Source: Phycisphaerales bacterium UBA2396
GTDB taxonomy: Bacteria; Planctomycetota; Phycisphaerae; Phycisphaerales; UBA1924
NCBI GenBank assembly: GCA_002343325.1
Contig: DDSG01000023.1
Coordinates: forward strand, 22,439-86,438
DNA: 64,000 nt
Direction of reading: 5' to 3'
Shown: positions 36,485 to 47,789 of the stretch, piece by piece
Numbering within the stretch: position 1 is the first letter of the stretch
Layout of the letters: every line of letters starts with the position of its first letter
Program-made: the position numbers and the translations under genes
The notes under the pieces: model-generated
What the model was told of the DNA's origin: nothing
Database searches by the model: none
What the model saw: the letters and a program-made list of their open reading frames with translations, nothing else

Positions 36485-38020
36485 ATGATGGCATCGACGT
36501 TCACGAGCACGATTCCCACGACGGGCCAACCCGGGCCGACGTTTAGGGCCGCCGATCGGGGGGAGGTGGATCGGGCGTGCCGCGCCGCGGGTGAGGCGTT
36601 CCGGGCGGGCGTGGGCCGATCGGCGCGGACGGATCTTCTGGAACGAACGGCGGAAGGGCTTGCGGCGCTTGGAGATCGGCTCCTCGAACAGGCCTCGGCC
36701 GAGACGGGGCTGCCGGCATCTCCGCGGCTGGCGGGCGAGCGCGACCGGACGGTGAACCAGCTCCGGATGTTCGCGGGGCTGGTTCGGGAGGGTTCGTGGG
36801 TTGAAGCGATTCTGGAGTCGAGCCTGCCGACGCGGGCGCCCCTGCCCAAGCCCGATCTTCGGCGGATGCTCGTTCCGCTGGGCCCCGTCGCGGTCTACGG
36901 CGCGAGCAACTTCCCGCTCGCGTACAGCGTGGCGGGAGGGGATACCGCCTCGGCGCTCGCGGCGGGATGCCCGGTGGTCGTCAAGGGGCATCCTTCGCAC
37001 CCGGGCACGGGCGCGATGGTCGCCGAGGTGGTTCGCGGCGCGGTCTCGGCATGCGGGCTGCCCGAGGGAACGTTCTCGTACCTCCCGGCGGGTGGTGATC
37101 GAGATCTGGCGATCGCGAGAGAACTGGTCACGCACCCGTCGATCAAGGCCGCGGGCTTCACCGGCTCGCCCTCGGGGGGCATGGCACTGGCAAGGCTTGG
37201 CGCGGAACGTCCCGATCCGATCCCCGTGTACGCCGAGATGGGGAGTGTGAACCCGGTGGTCGCCCTGGCCTCGGCGGGCGAGGCGGGAGCGGTCGCCGAG
37301 AAGCTCGCGGCGAGCGCGGTGGCCTCCGGGGGGCAGATGTGCACGTGCCCGGGGCTGGTTTTCGCGGTCCGTGGCGCATGGTTCGAATCGCTGGCGTCGG
37401 CGATGGCCAAGGCGATCGGGGCGGTCTCACCGGTCGTGATGCTCAATCCGAGGGTGCGCGGGTCGTTCACGGAGAAGCTGGCCGCGAACGCCTCGGCCGC
37501 GAACGTCAGGCTGCTCGCGGGAGAGACGGGACAGAAGCCCGCCGAGGGTCCGCTGGTCGCCCGTCCCGCGCTGATGCGGGTCGCGTCGGCGTCGTTCCGA
37601 AGCAACGCGTCGCTGGCGGAAGAGTGCTTCGGGCCCGCGCTGATGCTCGTCGAATGCGACGACGTCGAGGACGTGCTCGCGTCGCTGGCGTGCATCGAAG
37701 GAAGCCTGACGGGGACGCTGTGGTGCGGCGGTACGGATCCCGATGCGCGGCGGGTGATGACGTCGCTGGTTGCTCGGTGCGGGCGCGTGGTGGTGAACGG
37801 CGTGCCCACGGGAGTCGAGGTGTGTGCGCCGATGGTGCACGGAGGGCCTTTCCCCGCGTGCAATCGGCCCGAGAGCACCGCGGTGGGCCCGCTGGCGATC
37901 CGGCGGTGGTGCAGGCCAGTCTGCTTCCAGAACACGCCGGAGGATCTGCTGCCCGAGGAACTCCGAAGCGACAACCCGCTGGGGATCGAGCGACTGGTGG
38001 ACGGGCAGCGGCGGCGCTAA
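36485..38020 (+). CDS. NADP-type aldehyde dehydrogenase (2-oxoglutarate-semialdehyde type)
   Basis: 511 aa. It resembles alpha-ketoglutaric semialdehyde (2,5-dioxovalerate) dehydrogenases. Features are VAVYGASNFPLAYS, the cofactor-binding HPSHPGTG and FTGSPSGG segments, YAEMGSVNPVV with the active-site Glu region, and GGQMCTCPGLVF with the catalytic Cys. This enzyme feeds sugar-acid or hydroxyproline breakdown into the TCA cycle. No partner dehydratase genes are nearby, so the substrate is inferred from family only. GTG 36476, ATG 36485 and ATG 36488 are all possible starts. Confidence 0.85.
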   Translation: MMASTFTSTIPTTGQPGPTFRAADRGEVDRACRAAGEAFRAGVGRSARTDLLERTAEGLAALGDRLLEQASAETGLPASPRLAGERDRTVNQLRMFAGLVREGSWVEAILESSLPTRAPLPKPDLRRMLVPLGPVAVYGASNFPLAYSVAGGDTASALAAGCPVVVKGHPSHPGTGAMVAEVVRGAVSACGLPEGTFSYLPAGGDRDLAIARELVTHPSIKAAGFTGSPSGGMALARLGAERPDPIPVYAEMGSVNPVVALASAGEAGAVAEKLAASAVASGGQMCTCPGLVFAVRGAWFESLASAMAKAIGAVSPVVMLNPRVRGSFTEKLAANASAANVRLLAGETGQKPAEGPLVARPALMRVASASFRSNASLAEECFGPALMLVECDDVEDVLASLACIEGSLTGTLWCGGTDPDARRVMTSLVARCGRVVVNGVPTGVEVCAPMVHGGPFPACNRPESTAVGPLAIRRWCRPVCFQNTPEDLLPEELRSDNPLGIERLVDGQRRR

Positions 38021-38502
38021 GGGCGGGCAAGACGGAGGATCGGCTCGCAGAGTGAGCCCGCGGGGAGCACCCGGCGGGTCAGTTCGTCGATCGCACCGAG
38101 CTGACCCGGCCACATGAACCTCGACGGGACCTCGGGAAGGGGCACCCAGCGGTGCTCGGTGTGCTCGTGATTGAGCGTGGGCGACCAACTTGGAGCAACC
38201 TCGACGGCGAATCTCGGACTGAGAAAGATCGCGTCGGCGCGGACGACAAAGAACGGGTGCACTTCTTCGAGCGCCCACGCGCCACAGATCATGGGAGACT
38301 GCGCGTCGAGCCCGGTCTCTTCGCGCAGTTCGCGCCAGAAGGCGGCGAAGGTGGTTTCGCCGGGCTCGATGTGCCCCATGACGGGCTGCCAGGTGCTGGC
38401 GAGGGGTTCTTCTCGGCGGAGGAGTTGGAGGAATTGCAGGTCGGGGTGTCGGCGGAAGAGGTAGATGTCGATCACGTCGGTGCGAAGAGGTGGCCCGCTC
38501 AT
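38017..38502 (-). CDS. NUDIX hydrolase, possibly dihydroneopterin triphosphate pyrophosphatase
   Basis: 161 aa from the ATG at 38502. The NUDIX box is complete: GHIEPGETTFAAFWRELREE followed by TGL. The preceding STWQPVMGHIE resembles the WQSVTGSVE of E. coli NudB. Its start overlaps the pabB stop as ATGA, so the two are co-translated. NudB works in folate synthesis, in the pathway PabB also serves, so a NudB role is a reasonable inference. The 3' end overlaps the convergent aldehyde dehydrogenase stop by four bases. Confidence 0.87.
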   Translation of the reverse strand: MSGPPLRTDVIDIYLFRRHPDLQFLQLLRREEPLASTWQPVMGHIEPGETTFAAFWRELREETGLDAQSPMICGAWALEEVHPFFVVRADAIFLSPRFAVEVAPSWSPTLNHEHTEHRWVPLPEVPSRFMWPGQLGAIDELTRRVLPAGSLCEPILRLARP

Positions 38503-39839
38503 GCGATGGACTCCGGCGAAGCGAGCCCGAGCGCACGCAGGGGCGAAGCCTTCACGAGCGTTTCCTGCCATTCTCCCTCGGGTGTGCTGTCGGCGACGAT
38601 CCCCGCGCCGACGCGGTACGAGGCGTTGGCGATGTTGAAATCATGGCGGCCCGATCCCGGGAGCCCTTCGAGCGTGAGGGTGCGGATGCCCATGGAAAAC
38701 GCGGCGTTGCCGTTGTCGGAGACGTAGCCCAGCGCTCCGCAGTACGGGCCTCGGTTCGCGTGCTCGAGCTCGGCGATGATCTGCATGGCGCGGACTTTGG
38801 GCGCACCGGTGATGCTTCCCCCGGGAAACAGCGCGTGTACAACGTCGGGAAGCGTGAGCCCTTCGCGCAGGCGGGCCGAGACGCTCGACACGCCCTGCAC
38901 AAGCCCGCCGTGGGGTTCGAGCTGGCGCGGGTCTTCGACGCGGACGCTGCCGAAGGCTGCCACGCGGCCCAGATCGTTCCGCATGAGGTCGGTGATCATG
39001 GCGAGTTCGGCGTGTTCCTTGGGGCTGTCGCGGAGTTCCTCGGCGCGTGCCGCCGATCGCGTGCCCTTCATCGGACGGGTCACCAGGCGACGCGAGGCGG
39101 CATCAAAGGTGAAGAAGAGCTCGGGGCTCGCCGAGACGATCGCGCGGCGGAGCGGGGCGTCTTCGAGCGGGATCAGCGCGGCGTACCACGGATCGGCCGC
39201 GATCACCAGCCGGAGCAGTGCGCCGATCGTCGTGCCCTCGAAGACGGCACGGAGTTCGTGGGCGAGATTGACCTGATAGATGTCCCCCGCACGGATGTAC
39301 TCGATCGCGCGGGCCACGCTCTCGATGTACGCGGCGCGGCCCGTTGTCGAGGACCAGGGCCCGGCGCGCACGGTCGCGGTGTCGTGGTGCTGGGAGGTCT
39401 GGGGCGGAAACCCCTCGGCCGTCCCCACCGCGTGCCAGCGACGGAGGATCTTGTCGTAGCACCAGGCGCCGTCGACGCGATGAAAGGCCGCCATCGGCCA
39501 GGGCCGAGCGGCCGCCGGAATGACCCCCGCCGAGGGCTCGAGCGCGTGCCCGTACTCGTACGAGAACGCCCCGATCCAACCACCCACAAATGGTGGGCAT
39601 TCATCGGATGTCGAGTCCGAATCAGCCTTGGGCTCGCGCCAGAGGTCGAGCAGTCGTTGGACCGATACGGCCTCGCGCGCCAAGATGGACTCGGATGGTT
39701 CGGCAAGGATCGCCCACCTGGACCAGGGGCTGGCACGGCCGAGGCCCCAGGCGACCATCGCGCGGTCGGCGGGCCATCGCAAGGCGACCTGTTCAGGCGG
39801 ATCGCTCAGGGAGACGAGGGTGTGCGCGGCGTCGGGCAC
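38499..39839 (-). CDS. pabB: Aminodeoxychorismate synthase component I
   Basis: 446 aa. With a glutamine amidotransferase it converts chorismate to 4-amino-4-deoxychorismate for p-aminobenzoate and folate. The chorismate-binding half has AGDIYQVNLAHEL, the MKGTRSA segment carrying the nucleophilic Lys, DLMRNDLGRVA, and the GGSITGAPKVRAMQII signature. Anthranilate synthase component I is related, but the MKGTRS and DIYQVN forms favour PabB. Starts with GTG without a clear ribosome-binding site. It may share a promoter region with the divergent ppdK. Confidence 0.92.
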   Translation of the reverse strand: MPDAAHTLVSLSDPPEQVALRWPADRAMVAWGLGRASPWSRWAILAEPSESILAREAVSVQRLLDLWREPKADSDSTSDECPPFVGGWIGAFSYEYGHALEPSAGVIPAAARPWPMAAFHRVDGAWCYDKILRRWHAVGTAEGFPPQTSQHHDTATVRAGPWSSTTGRAAYIESVARAIEYIRAGDIYQVNLAHELRAVFEGTTIGALLRLVIAADPWYAALIPLEDAPLRRAIVSASPELFFTFDAASRRLVTRPMKGTRSAARAEELRDSPKEHAELAMITDLMRNDLGRVAAFGSVRVEDPRQLEPHGGLVQGVSSVSARLREGLTLPDVVHALFPGGSITGAPKVRAMQIIAELEHANRGPYCGALGYVSDNGNAAFSMGIRTLTLEGLPGSGRHDFNIANASYRVGAGIVADSTPEGEWQETLVKASPLRALGLASPESIA

Positions 39840-40089
39840 GGGTGATGGTACGTCTGGCCCGTAAGGGATGGGTCAAGGTGATGAGTTGACGGCGTTTGCA
39901 ACGTTTGCAGTGTCGTCTGGGGCAAGGGTGAGACCTAGACTCATGGCTTGTTGGCGAGGTCGAGAAAGACCGAACGCCACACGAACACGCACGTCTTGAT
40001 CTGGTTGGGACCGCCGGGTAGGCGGGGTCGACGGATCGAGGGTCCGCACGGGGAAGCCGAGCGGGACGCAAGCAGCAAAGGGTGAAGAG

Positions 40090-42873
<2,784 letters not shown>

Positions 42874-42903
42874 GCCCTCTTCCGACCTGAAGAGTGAGTC
42901 TTT

Positions 42904-42945
42904 CCGCGGGCCCGTTGAGTCGATCAACGGGCCCGCGGTTCATTT
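42904..42945. terminator. Strong bidirectional terminator hairpin
   Basis: A perfect 15-bp GC-rich stem (42904-42918 with 42924-42938) and a five-base loop lie between the convergent ppdK and HYExAFE genes. A short T-rich tract follows on the plus strand. Confidence 0.8.
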
Positions 42946-42977
42946 CGGGATGGCGACGTTGTGGACGGATCACGCGG

Positions 42978-43601
42978 TTACAGCGGCTCAAACACGGGCG
43001 GGCCCGGCGGAGGGTCGGAGAGCATGCCCGCGGCGATGGGGGGCGCGAAGGGGCGGCTCAGGCGGTCGAAGGACTGCGAGGAGAGATGAACCGTGCCCCA
43101 ACGAAGGCTTCGGACACGCATCGCGGAGCGGTAGTCTTCGAGCGTGATGGCGCGAAGGGCGTACCACTTGCCGCGATGCTCGAAGGTCTCTTCGAAGAGG
43201 GCGTCCGGGGGTTGGTCGTCGCACCAGTACACGAACAGGAAGGTGGGCGTGAAGTCCGGGCCGAAAAGCCGGCCCCAGGCGGCCATGGAGTGGATGTCTT
43301 CAAGGGTGACCCACGATTCGAGTCGGCCTCGGCGGTTGGCGGCGGCGAGGCTGCGGCGTGGGATGCGGCGGCCTTTGACCTCGACGAGCAGGTTGGACCC
43401 TTGGCCGTAGATCACGAAGTCGAAGCTCTTCAGGGCGGCGTCGTGGTCCTGATCGGCCTGAGGCGGAGTCACGCGGACTTTGAGCCCCTGCCCTTCGGGG
43501 ATGAGGGCCTTGCGGGCCTCGTCGACGGCGACATAGGGCACACGGCGAGCCCGGAGATACCACTCAAAGGCGTGCTCGTAGTGATGGCGTCGCTGGGCCA
43601 T
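42978..43601 (-). CDS. HYExAFE family protein (PD-(D/E)xK nuclease-like)
   Basis: 207 aa from the ATG at 43601. The N-terminus reads RRHHYEHAFEWYLRARRVPY, the motif that names this planctomycete-enriched family. The core shows a PD-(D/E)xK-like site: Asp61 (SFDFVIYG), then LLVEVKGRR with Glu74 and Lys76. All three expected catalytic residues are present, so a nuclease activity is plausible though unproven. Length fits. It is convergent with ppdK and divergent from the large dockerin gene; no restriction or defence partners are adjacent. Confidence 0.9.
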   Translation of the reverse strand: MAQRRHHYEHAFEWYLRARRVPYVAVDEARKALIPEGQGLKVRVTPPQADQDHDAALKSFDFVIYGQGSNLLVEVKGRRIPRRSLAAANRRGRLESWVTLEDIHSMAAWGRLFGPDFTPTFLFVYWCDDQPPDALFEETFEHRGKWYALRAITLEDYRSAMRVRSLRWGTVHLSSQSFDRLSRPFAPPIAAGMLSDPPPGPPVFEPL

Positions 43602-43960
43602 GGGGAGATCATAACAGAGTCCGAATAAAGGGAAAGGCAGATCGCGGTCGGGACGGCGTGAAGGAGGATGGCCCATCGCGTGAACGCGCAACGTGGGCTT
43701 CTGGGGTGCCGGTAAGTCTGCGGAAGGTGAGGAATCGTGGGGAGAGTGTGAGGGTTGGATTGACTCAACCGGAAGTGCATGTACCTTAGAGAAGGAACCG
43801 GTGGCACGAAATGTGTCGTAGATCCGAGAGCCTCAAGCCCGAGCGGCGGTGATCGTGCGCGCGGGAAGGCGGGAGCGGGCGCACCGCGAGACTCCCTTAA
43901 CAGGGGGTTGAGCGGGTGTGTTTGTTGTGAGAGAACGTTCAGACCGCGTGGAGAGCGAAG
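43602..43960. other. 359-base intergenic region upstream of large secreted protein
   Basis: No convincing gene. It should contain the divergent promoters for the HYExAFE gene and the 890-aa dockerin protein. A short GGTTG...CAACC inverted repeat lies at 43753-43770. No recognisable riboswitch or RNA gene. Confidence 0.4.
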
Positions 43961-46633
43961 ATGCAGAAATCGAAACTGGGTGTGATGAGCATGGGTGCGG
44001 CGGGCGTGGTGGGCCTGCTGGCCACAGCGGGCAGCGCGCTGGCGCAGTGCGACGGTACGTGGACCGGCGTGGGCGTTCCCGGGATCAGCAACACGGGCAG
44101 CGGGTGGCTGACGGCGTGGGACCCGGACGGTGCGGGGCCGACGCCTGAGCTTTTGTACGCCTCGGGGCGGTACAAGCTTGCGAACACGACGATCGTGAAC
44201 AGCCTGGCGTCGTGGGAGCCTCTGTTCAACGGCCAGAACCCCTTTGGGATCTGGCGGAACGTGAGCGGGGGCGTGACGACCAACGCCGGCGGTTTCGGTG
44301 CGGCGTGGACGACCCGGGCAGTCGGGACGGAGATGATCGTGGGCGGGGAGTTCGCCCGCGCGGGCGGGGTGGCGGCGGCGAACATCGCGAAGCTCGATGG
44401 GCTGACGGGGGCGTGGACGCCTTACCACACGGGGACGAACGGCCCGGTGTTCTCGACAGCGATCTTCAACGGTCAGTTGTTCATCTCGGGGTTCTTCCGG
44501 CAGGCCTCGGGCCGGACGTGCGACAGCGTGGCGCGGTGGGACGGCGCGAGCTGGCGTCCGGTGGGCCCTGGGTTCCAGGAGCCGGACCCGATGACGGGCG
44601 ACCCGGTGACGAGCGTGGTCTACGCGCTCGCGGTGTACAACAACACGCTGTACGCGGGCGGACGGTTCGTCTGGTCGGGCGTCGACATGGAGGGCGAGCC
44701 GATTGACTGTGAGCATTGGGCGCGGTGGAACGCGCAGGCGGGCGTGTGGCAGTCGATTCTGGGCGGCCAGCCGCTGACGGCGCCGTTCCCGTACACCCCG
44801 GCGGTGTACACGCTGTTTGTGTACGGCAATCAGCTGTACGGCGGCGGCGTGTGGGACAACGTCGGCGCGAGCTTTGCTCGGACGACGGGCGGCATTCCGG
44901 CGGGCGTGAACGGCGGCGTGTTCAAGCCCTTCGACACCTCGCAGGTGTACGCGATGGCTCAGGTCGGCACGGAGCTGATCGTGGGCGGCGACTTCTCGGT
45001 GGCGGGCGTGTCTCTGCCCGCCACGTGCCGGAACATCGTGCGCTGGAACGGGACGCGGTACTTCGGGACGGCGGGGGACGGGATCCTCGGCCCGGTGACG
45101 GGCCTGGCGAGCTTCCGCGGGCAGGTGGCGGCGATGGGCAACCTGGGCGTCGTGCCCGTCACGAACGGCGCACGCATGAAGGGGATTTCCTGGTTCGACG
45201 GCGCGGCGTGGCGCCGGATGGGCAAGGGCTTTGACAACCCCGTGAGCGCGATGGAGGTCTATAACGGGCAGCTCATCGCGGCGGGGAACTTCGGCCGAAC
45301 GGACGACATCGTTCAGGCGACGGGCGTGGCGAGCTTCAACGGCTCGACGTGGGCGCCTGTGGGCGCCGGGCTGCAGTTGCTCGGCGGATCGCTGTCGCTG
45401 CCGGCGGTGTACGACCTGGCGCCGCACGACAACACGCTGGTCGCGGTCGGCGAGTTCAACTTCTCGGGCGGGACGTCGCTCGGGAACATCGCGGCCTGGA
45501 ACGGCGCGTCGTGGCAGCCCCGCGGATTCGTGGACGGGCCGGTGTTCGCCGCGACGAGCTACCGCGGCCGGCTGTACATCGGCGGCGACCTCATCAACTA
45601 CGGCAACGTCGCTCAGTACGACGGCTTTGGCAACTACGACGCGGTGACGTTCGGAGTGGACAACGCCGTGCTCTCGCTGGGGACGCTCGGGAATGACCTG
45701 CTGGCGGCGGGCGCGTTCACGCTCGCGGGCGGGATTCAGACGGGCCCGATCGCCCGCTGGAACTACGACACCGAGCGTTGGTCGGCGATCAGCGCGACGC
45801 AGACGACGTGGCAGCCTCCGCCGGGCAACCCCCCGCCCCCGGCCGTTGTGTACACGACGGCGGTGATCGACGGCGTGCTGTACGCGGGCGGCGACTTCAC
45901 GAACATTCAGAACGCCAATCCGGCGATCGCGAAGTTCGCACGGCTCAACTCCAACACGGGCCGCTGGGAGCGTCTGGGCAACGGGCCCGGGTTTGACGTG
46001 TACTCGATCAAGAGCATCGCCGGTCGGATCGTCGTCGGTGGCGCGGGCGGGCAGAACCTGGCCGCGTGGGACGGGACGGCCTGGCGCAACGTGAACAACG
46101 GGACGGACGGGCCTGTGTTTGCTCTGGAGGCCTTCCAGAACAAGCTGTTCGCGGGCGGGAACTTCCTGCTGGCGGGCGGGCTGCCTTCCTCGTACTTCTC
46201 TTCGTACACGCCCACGTTCCCCGTGGCGATCACGCAGCAGCCCGTGGACGTCGCGACGTGCCCGGGCGGGAGCATCTCGCTGTCGGTGGGCGTGACGGGC
46301 ACGGGCCCGATCACGTACCGCTGGTTCCGCAACAACGTCGAAGTGCCCAACACGAACGTGAACCCGCTGGTCTTCAACCCGGTCGCGCCGGGGCAGGCGG
46401 GGCAGTGGCGGGTGCTTATCTCCAACGGCTGCTCGTCGGTGACGAGCAACACCGTGACGGTGACGCTGTGCCCGGCCGACTTCAACTGCGACGGCTTCCT
46501 GGACTTCTTTGACTACGCCGATTACATCGACGCCTTTGACGCGGGCAATCCACGGGCCGACTTCGACGGCGACGGCTTCATCGACTTCTTCGACTTCGCG
46601 GGCTTCTCCGACGCCTTCGAAACGGGCTGCTGA
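43961..46633 (+). CDS. Large secreted beta-propeller-like protein with Ig-like and GC-type dockerin domains
   Basis: 890 aa. A signal peptide ends at ALAQ (about residue 29). Residues about 40-750 are built of recurring units such as LYAGGRFV, LIVGGDFS, LYIGGDLI and LYAGGDFT with W-D/N-G motifs, suggesting a beta-propeller-type repeat domain. Residues about 755-835 look like an Ig-like domain (ITQQPVDVATCPGGSISLSV). The C-terminus carries two EF-hand loops (DFNCDGFLDFFDY and DFDGDGFIDFFDF) and ends Thr-Gly-Cys. It should be exported and attached to the cell surface or an extracellular complex. A terminator follows directly. Confidence 0.88.
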   Translation: MQKSKLGVMSMGAAGVVGLLATAGSALAQCDGTWTGVGVPGISNTGSGWLTAWDPDGAGPTPELLYASGRYKLANTTIVNSLASWEPLFNGQNPFGIWRNVSGGVTTNAGGFGAAWTTRAVGTEMIVGGEFARAGGVAAANIAKLDGLTGAWTPYHTGTNGPVFSTAIFNGQLFISGFFRQASGRTCDSVARWDGASWRPVGPGFQEPDPMTGDPVTSVVYALAVYNNTLYAGGRFVWSGVDMEGEPIDCEHWARWNAQAGVWQSILGGQPLTAPFPYTPAVYTLFVYGNQLYGGGVWDNVGASFARTTGGIPAGVNGGVFKPFDTSQVYAMAQVGTELIVGGDFSVAGVSLPATCRNIVRWNGTRYFGTAGDGILGPVTGLASFRGQVAAMGNLGVVPVTNGARMKGISWFDGAAWRRMGKGFDNPVSAMEVYNGQLIAAGNFGRTDDIVQATGVASFNGSTWAPVGAGLQLLGGSLSLPAVYDLAPHDNTLVAVGEFNFSGGTSLGNIAAWNGASWQPRGFVDGPVFAATSYRGRLYIGGDLINYGNVAQYDGFGNYDAVTFGVDNAVLSLGTLGNDLLAAGAFTLAGGIQTGPIARWNYDTERWSAISATQTTWQPPPGNPPPPAVVYTTAVIDGVLYAGGDFTNIQNANPAIAKFARLNSNTGRWERLGNGPGFDVYSIKSIAGRIVVGGAGGQNLAAWDGTAWRNVNNGTDGPVFALEAFQNKLFAGGNFLLAGGLPSSYFSSYTPTFPVAITQQPVDVATCPGGSISLSVGVTGTGPITYRWFRNNVEVPNTNVNPLVFNPVAPGQAGQWRVLISNGCSSVTSNTVTVTLCPADFNCDGFLDFFDYADYIDAFDAGNPRADFDGDGFIDFFDFAGFSDAFETGC

Positions 46634-46657
46634 AGCAATACAAGTGTGAATCATGAC

Positions 46658-46690
46658 CAAGGGCCGTCCGTCGAGGGCGGCCCTTGTTTA
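46658..46690. terminator. Rho-independent terminator after the dockerin gene
   Basis: A 12-bp stem (46658-46669 with 46675-46686, including one G-T pair) and five-base loop are followed by TTTA. It overlaps the stop codon of the convergent hydrolase gene. Confidence 0.75.
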
Positions 46691-47782
46691 TTGGCGGGGT
46701 TTCGTGGCGGGCCCGTCCTGGCGAAGGCGATCGAGCACGATGGGGATCGCCAGGGGCGTTGCGTCGGATCCGGGCACGAGCGTGCGCAGCATGCCGCGAT
46801 GGGACGCGTTGAGCTCGACCGTGTCGGGAATGTGGAAGGCCTTGGCGGAGTCGACGGAGACCACGCCATCGCCCAGCATGTCGTTGGCAGGAACGATGAG
46901 CGTGGAGACGGGCCCGAGCGAGCCGCTGGAGGTGAAGACACGCCCGACAATGGCGGTGTGAGCAAGGCCGGATGGCCGCGGCCGCTCGGCAAGCTCGCGG
47001 AGGTAGGCCGAGCCGGGGAGAAGATCGGTGCCGGCGGCTCCCTTGATCTCCGTGGGGAGCGTGTCGCCCTGTTCGTCGTTGCGGTGGTGCACGAAGCGGG
47101 AGGCCTGCTCACGCCACTCGGCAATCCATCGATGCCGAGCCCACGCGGAGCCGGCGTACGGCGTGCCGAGGGTGATCAATCTCGCCACGCGAAGGGGCCG
47201 AAGGCCGGGGGCGAAGTCCGGGCGTGTGACCGCGTCGTAGCTGATGAGCCCGCCCATGGAGTGACCGATGAGATCCACTTCGGCCACGCCCCTCGCTGCG
47301 AGCTCCCGCAGCGCGATGCCGAGCATGGCGGCGGAGCGAGCGATCGGCTGATCGTTGGGGTACTCAAAGCGTGCGACGACGAATCCTGCATCGGCGAGCG
47401 CGGGAGCGAGCTGGTCCCAGATGCCGCCGGGTTCATCGAGCCCATGAACGAGCAGTACCACGCGTCGAGTTGTCGTTGGCGGATTGCGTTGCCAGACGAA
47501 GCCGGCGACGGGATCGGGGTCCGAGGGCTGCCGTGGATCGCGAGCATCGGCGTCCGGACGCAGGAAGAACACGCCCACGCCGCGCCCCTCGACGACGTCG
47601 GGCAATCGCGGCACATCGGGCTCGGTGTGGAGCTGGATGTTCGGAGTGGGCTTGAGATTGGCGGTGAGGTAGATGACGAAAGAGAGAGCCGCGAGCCCGG
47701 CGGTGGCGGCGGCTGCCTGCGCGAGCGCACGCTTCGCACCATGCCTGCGGGGTGCGGGAGAAAGAGGTTGCCGAGGATTCAT
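46688..47782 (-). CDS. Membrane-anchored alpha/beta hydrolase (lipase-like)
   Basis: 364 aa. A TM anchor spans about residues 22-41. The hydrolase fold shows VVLLVHGLDEPGG (oxyanion region), DLIGHSMGGLI with nucleophile Ser175, and a late His in NASHRGML. The pattern fits triacylglycerol lipase or esterase-type enzymes acting outside the cytoplasmic membrane. It begins seven bases after the MlaD-like gene's stop, so the two are probably co-transcribed and may act on envelope lipids. Confidence 0.85.
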   Translation of the reverse strand: MNPRQPLSPAPRRHGAKRALAQAAAATAGLAALSFVIYLTANLKPTPNIQLHTEPDVPRLPDVVEGRGVGVFFLRPDADARDPRQPSDPDPVAGFVWQRNPPTTTRRVVLLVHGLDEPGGIWDQLAPALADAGFVVARFEYPNDQPIARSAAMLGIALRELAARGVAEVDLIGHSMGGLISYDAVTRPDFAPGLRPLRVARLITLGTPYAGSAWARHRWIAEWREQASRFVHHRNDEQGDTLPTEIKGAAGTDLLPGSAYLRELAERPRPSGLAHTAIVGRVFTSSGSLGPVSTLIVPANDMLGDGVVSVDSAKAFHIPDTVELNASHRGMLRTLVPGSDATPLAIPIVLDRLRQDGPATKPRQ

Positions 47783-47789
47783 GTGATGT

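Noticed and set aside
43779..43985. 68-codon frame in the promoter region of the large dockerin gene
   Set aside because: No ribosome-binding site, no domain, and it overlaps the real start at 43961.
43469..46660. 1063-codon open frame antisense to the dockerin protein
   Set aside because: Same GC-skew shadow effect; composition is Arg/Pro/His/Val-rich with no recognisable domain.
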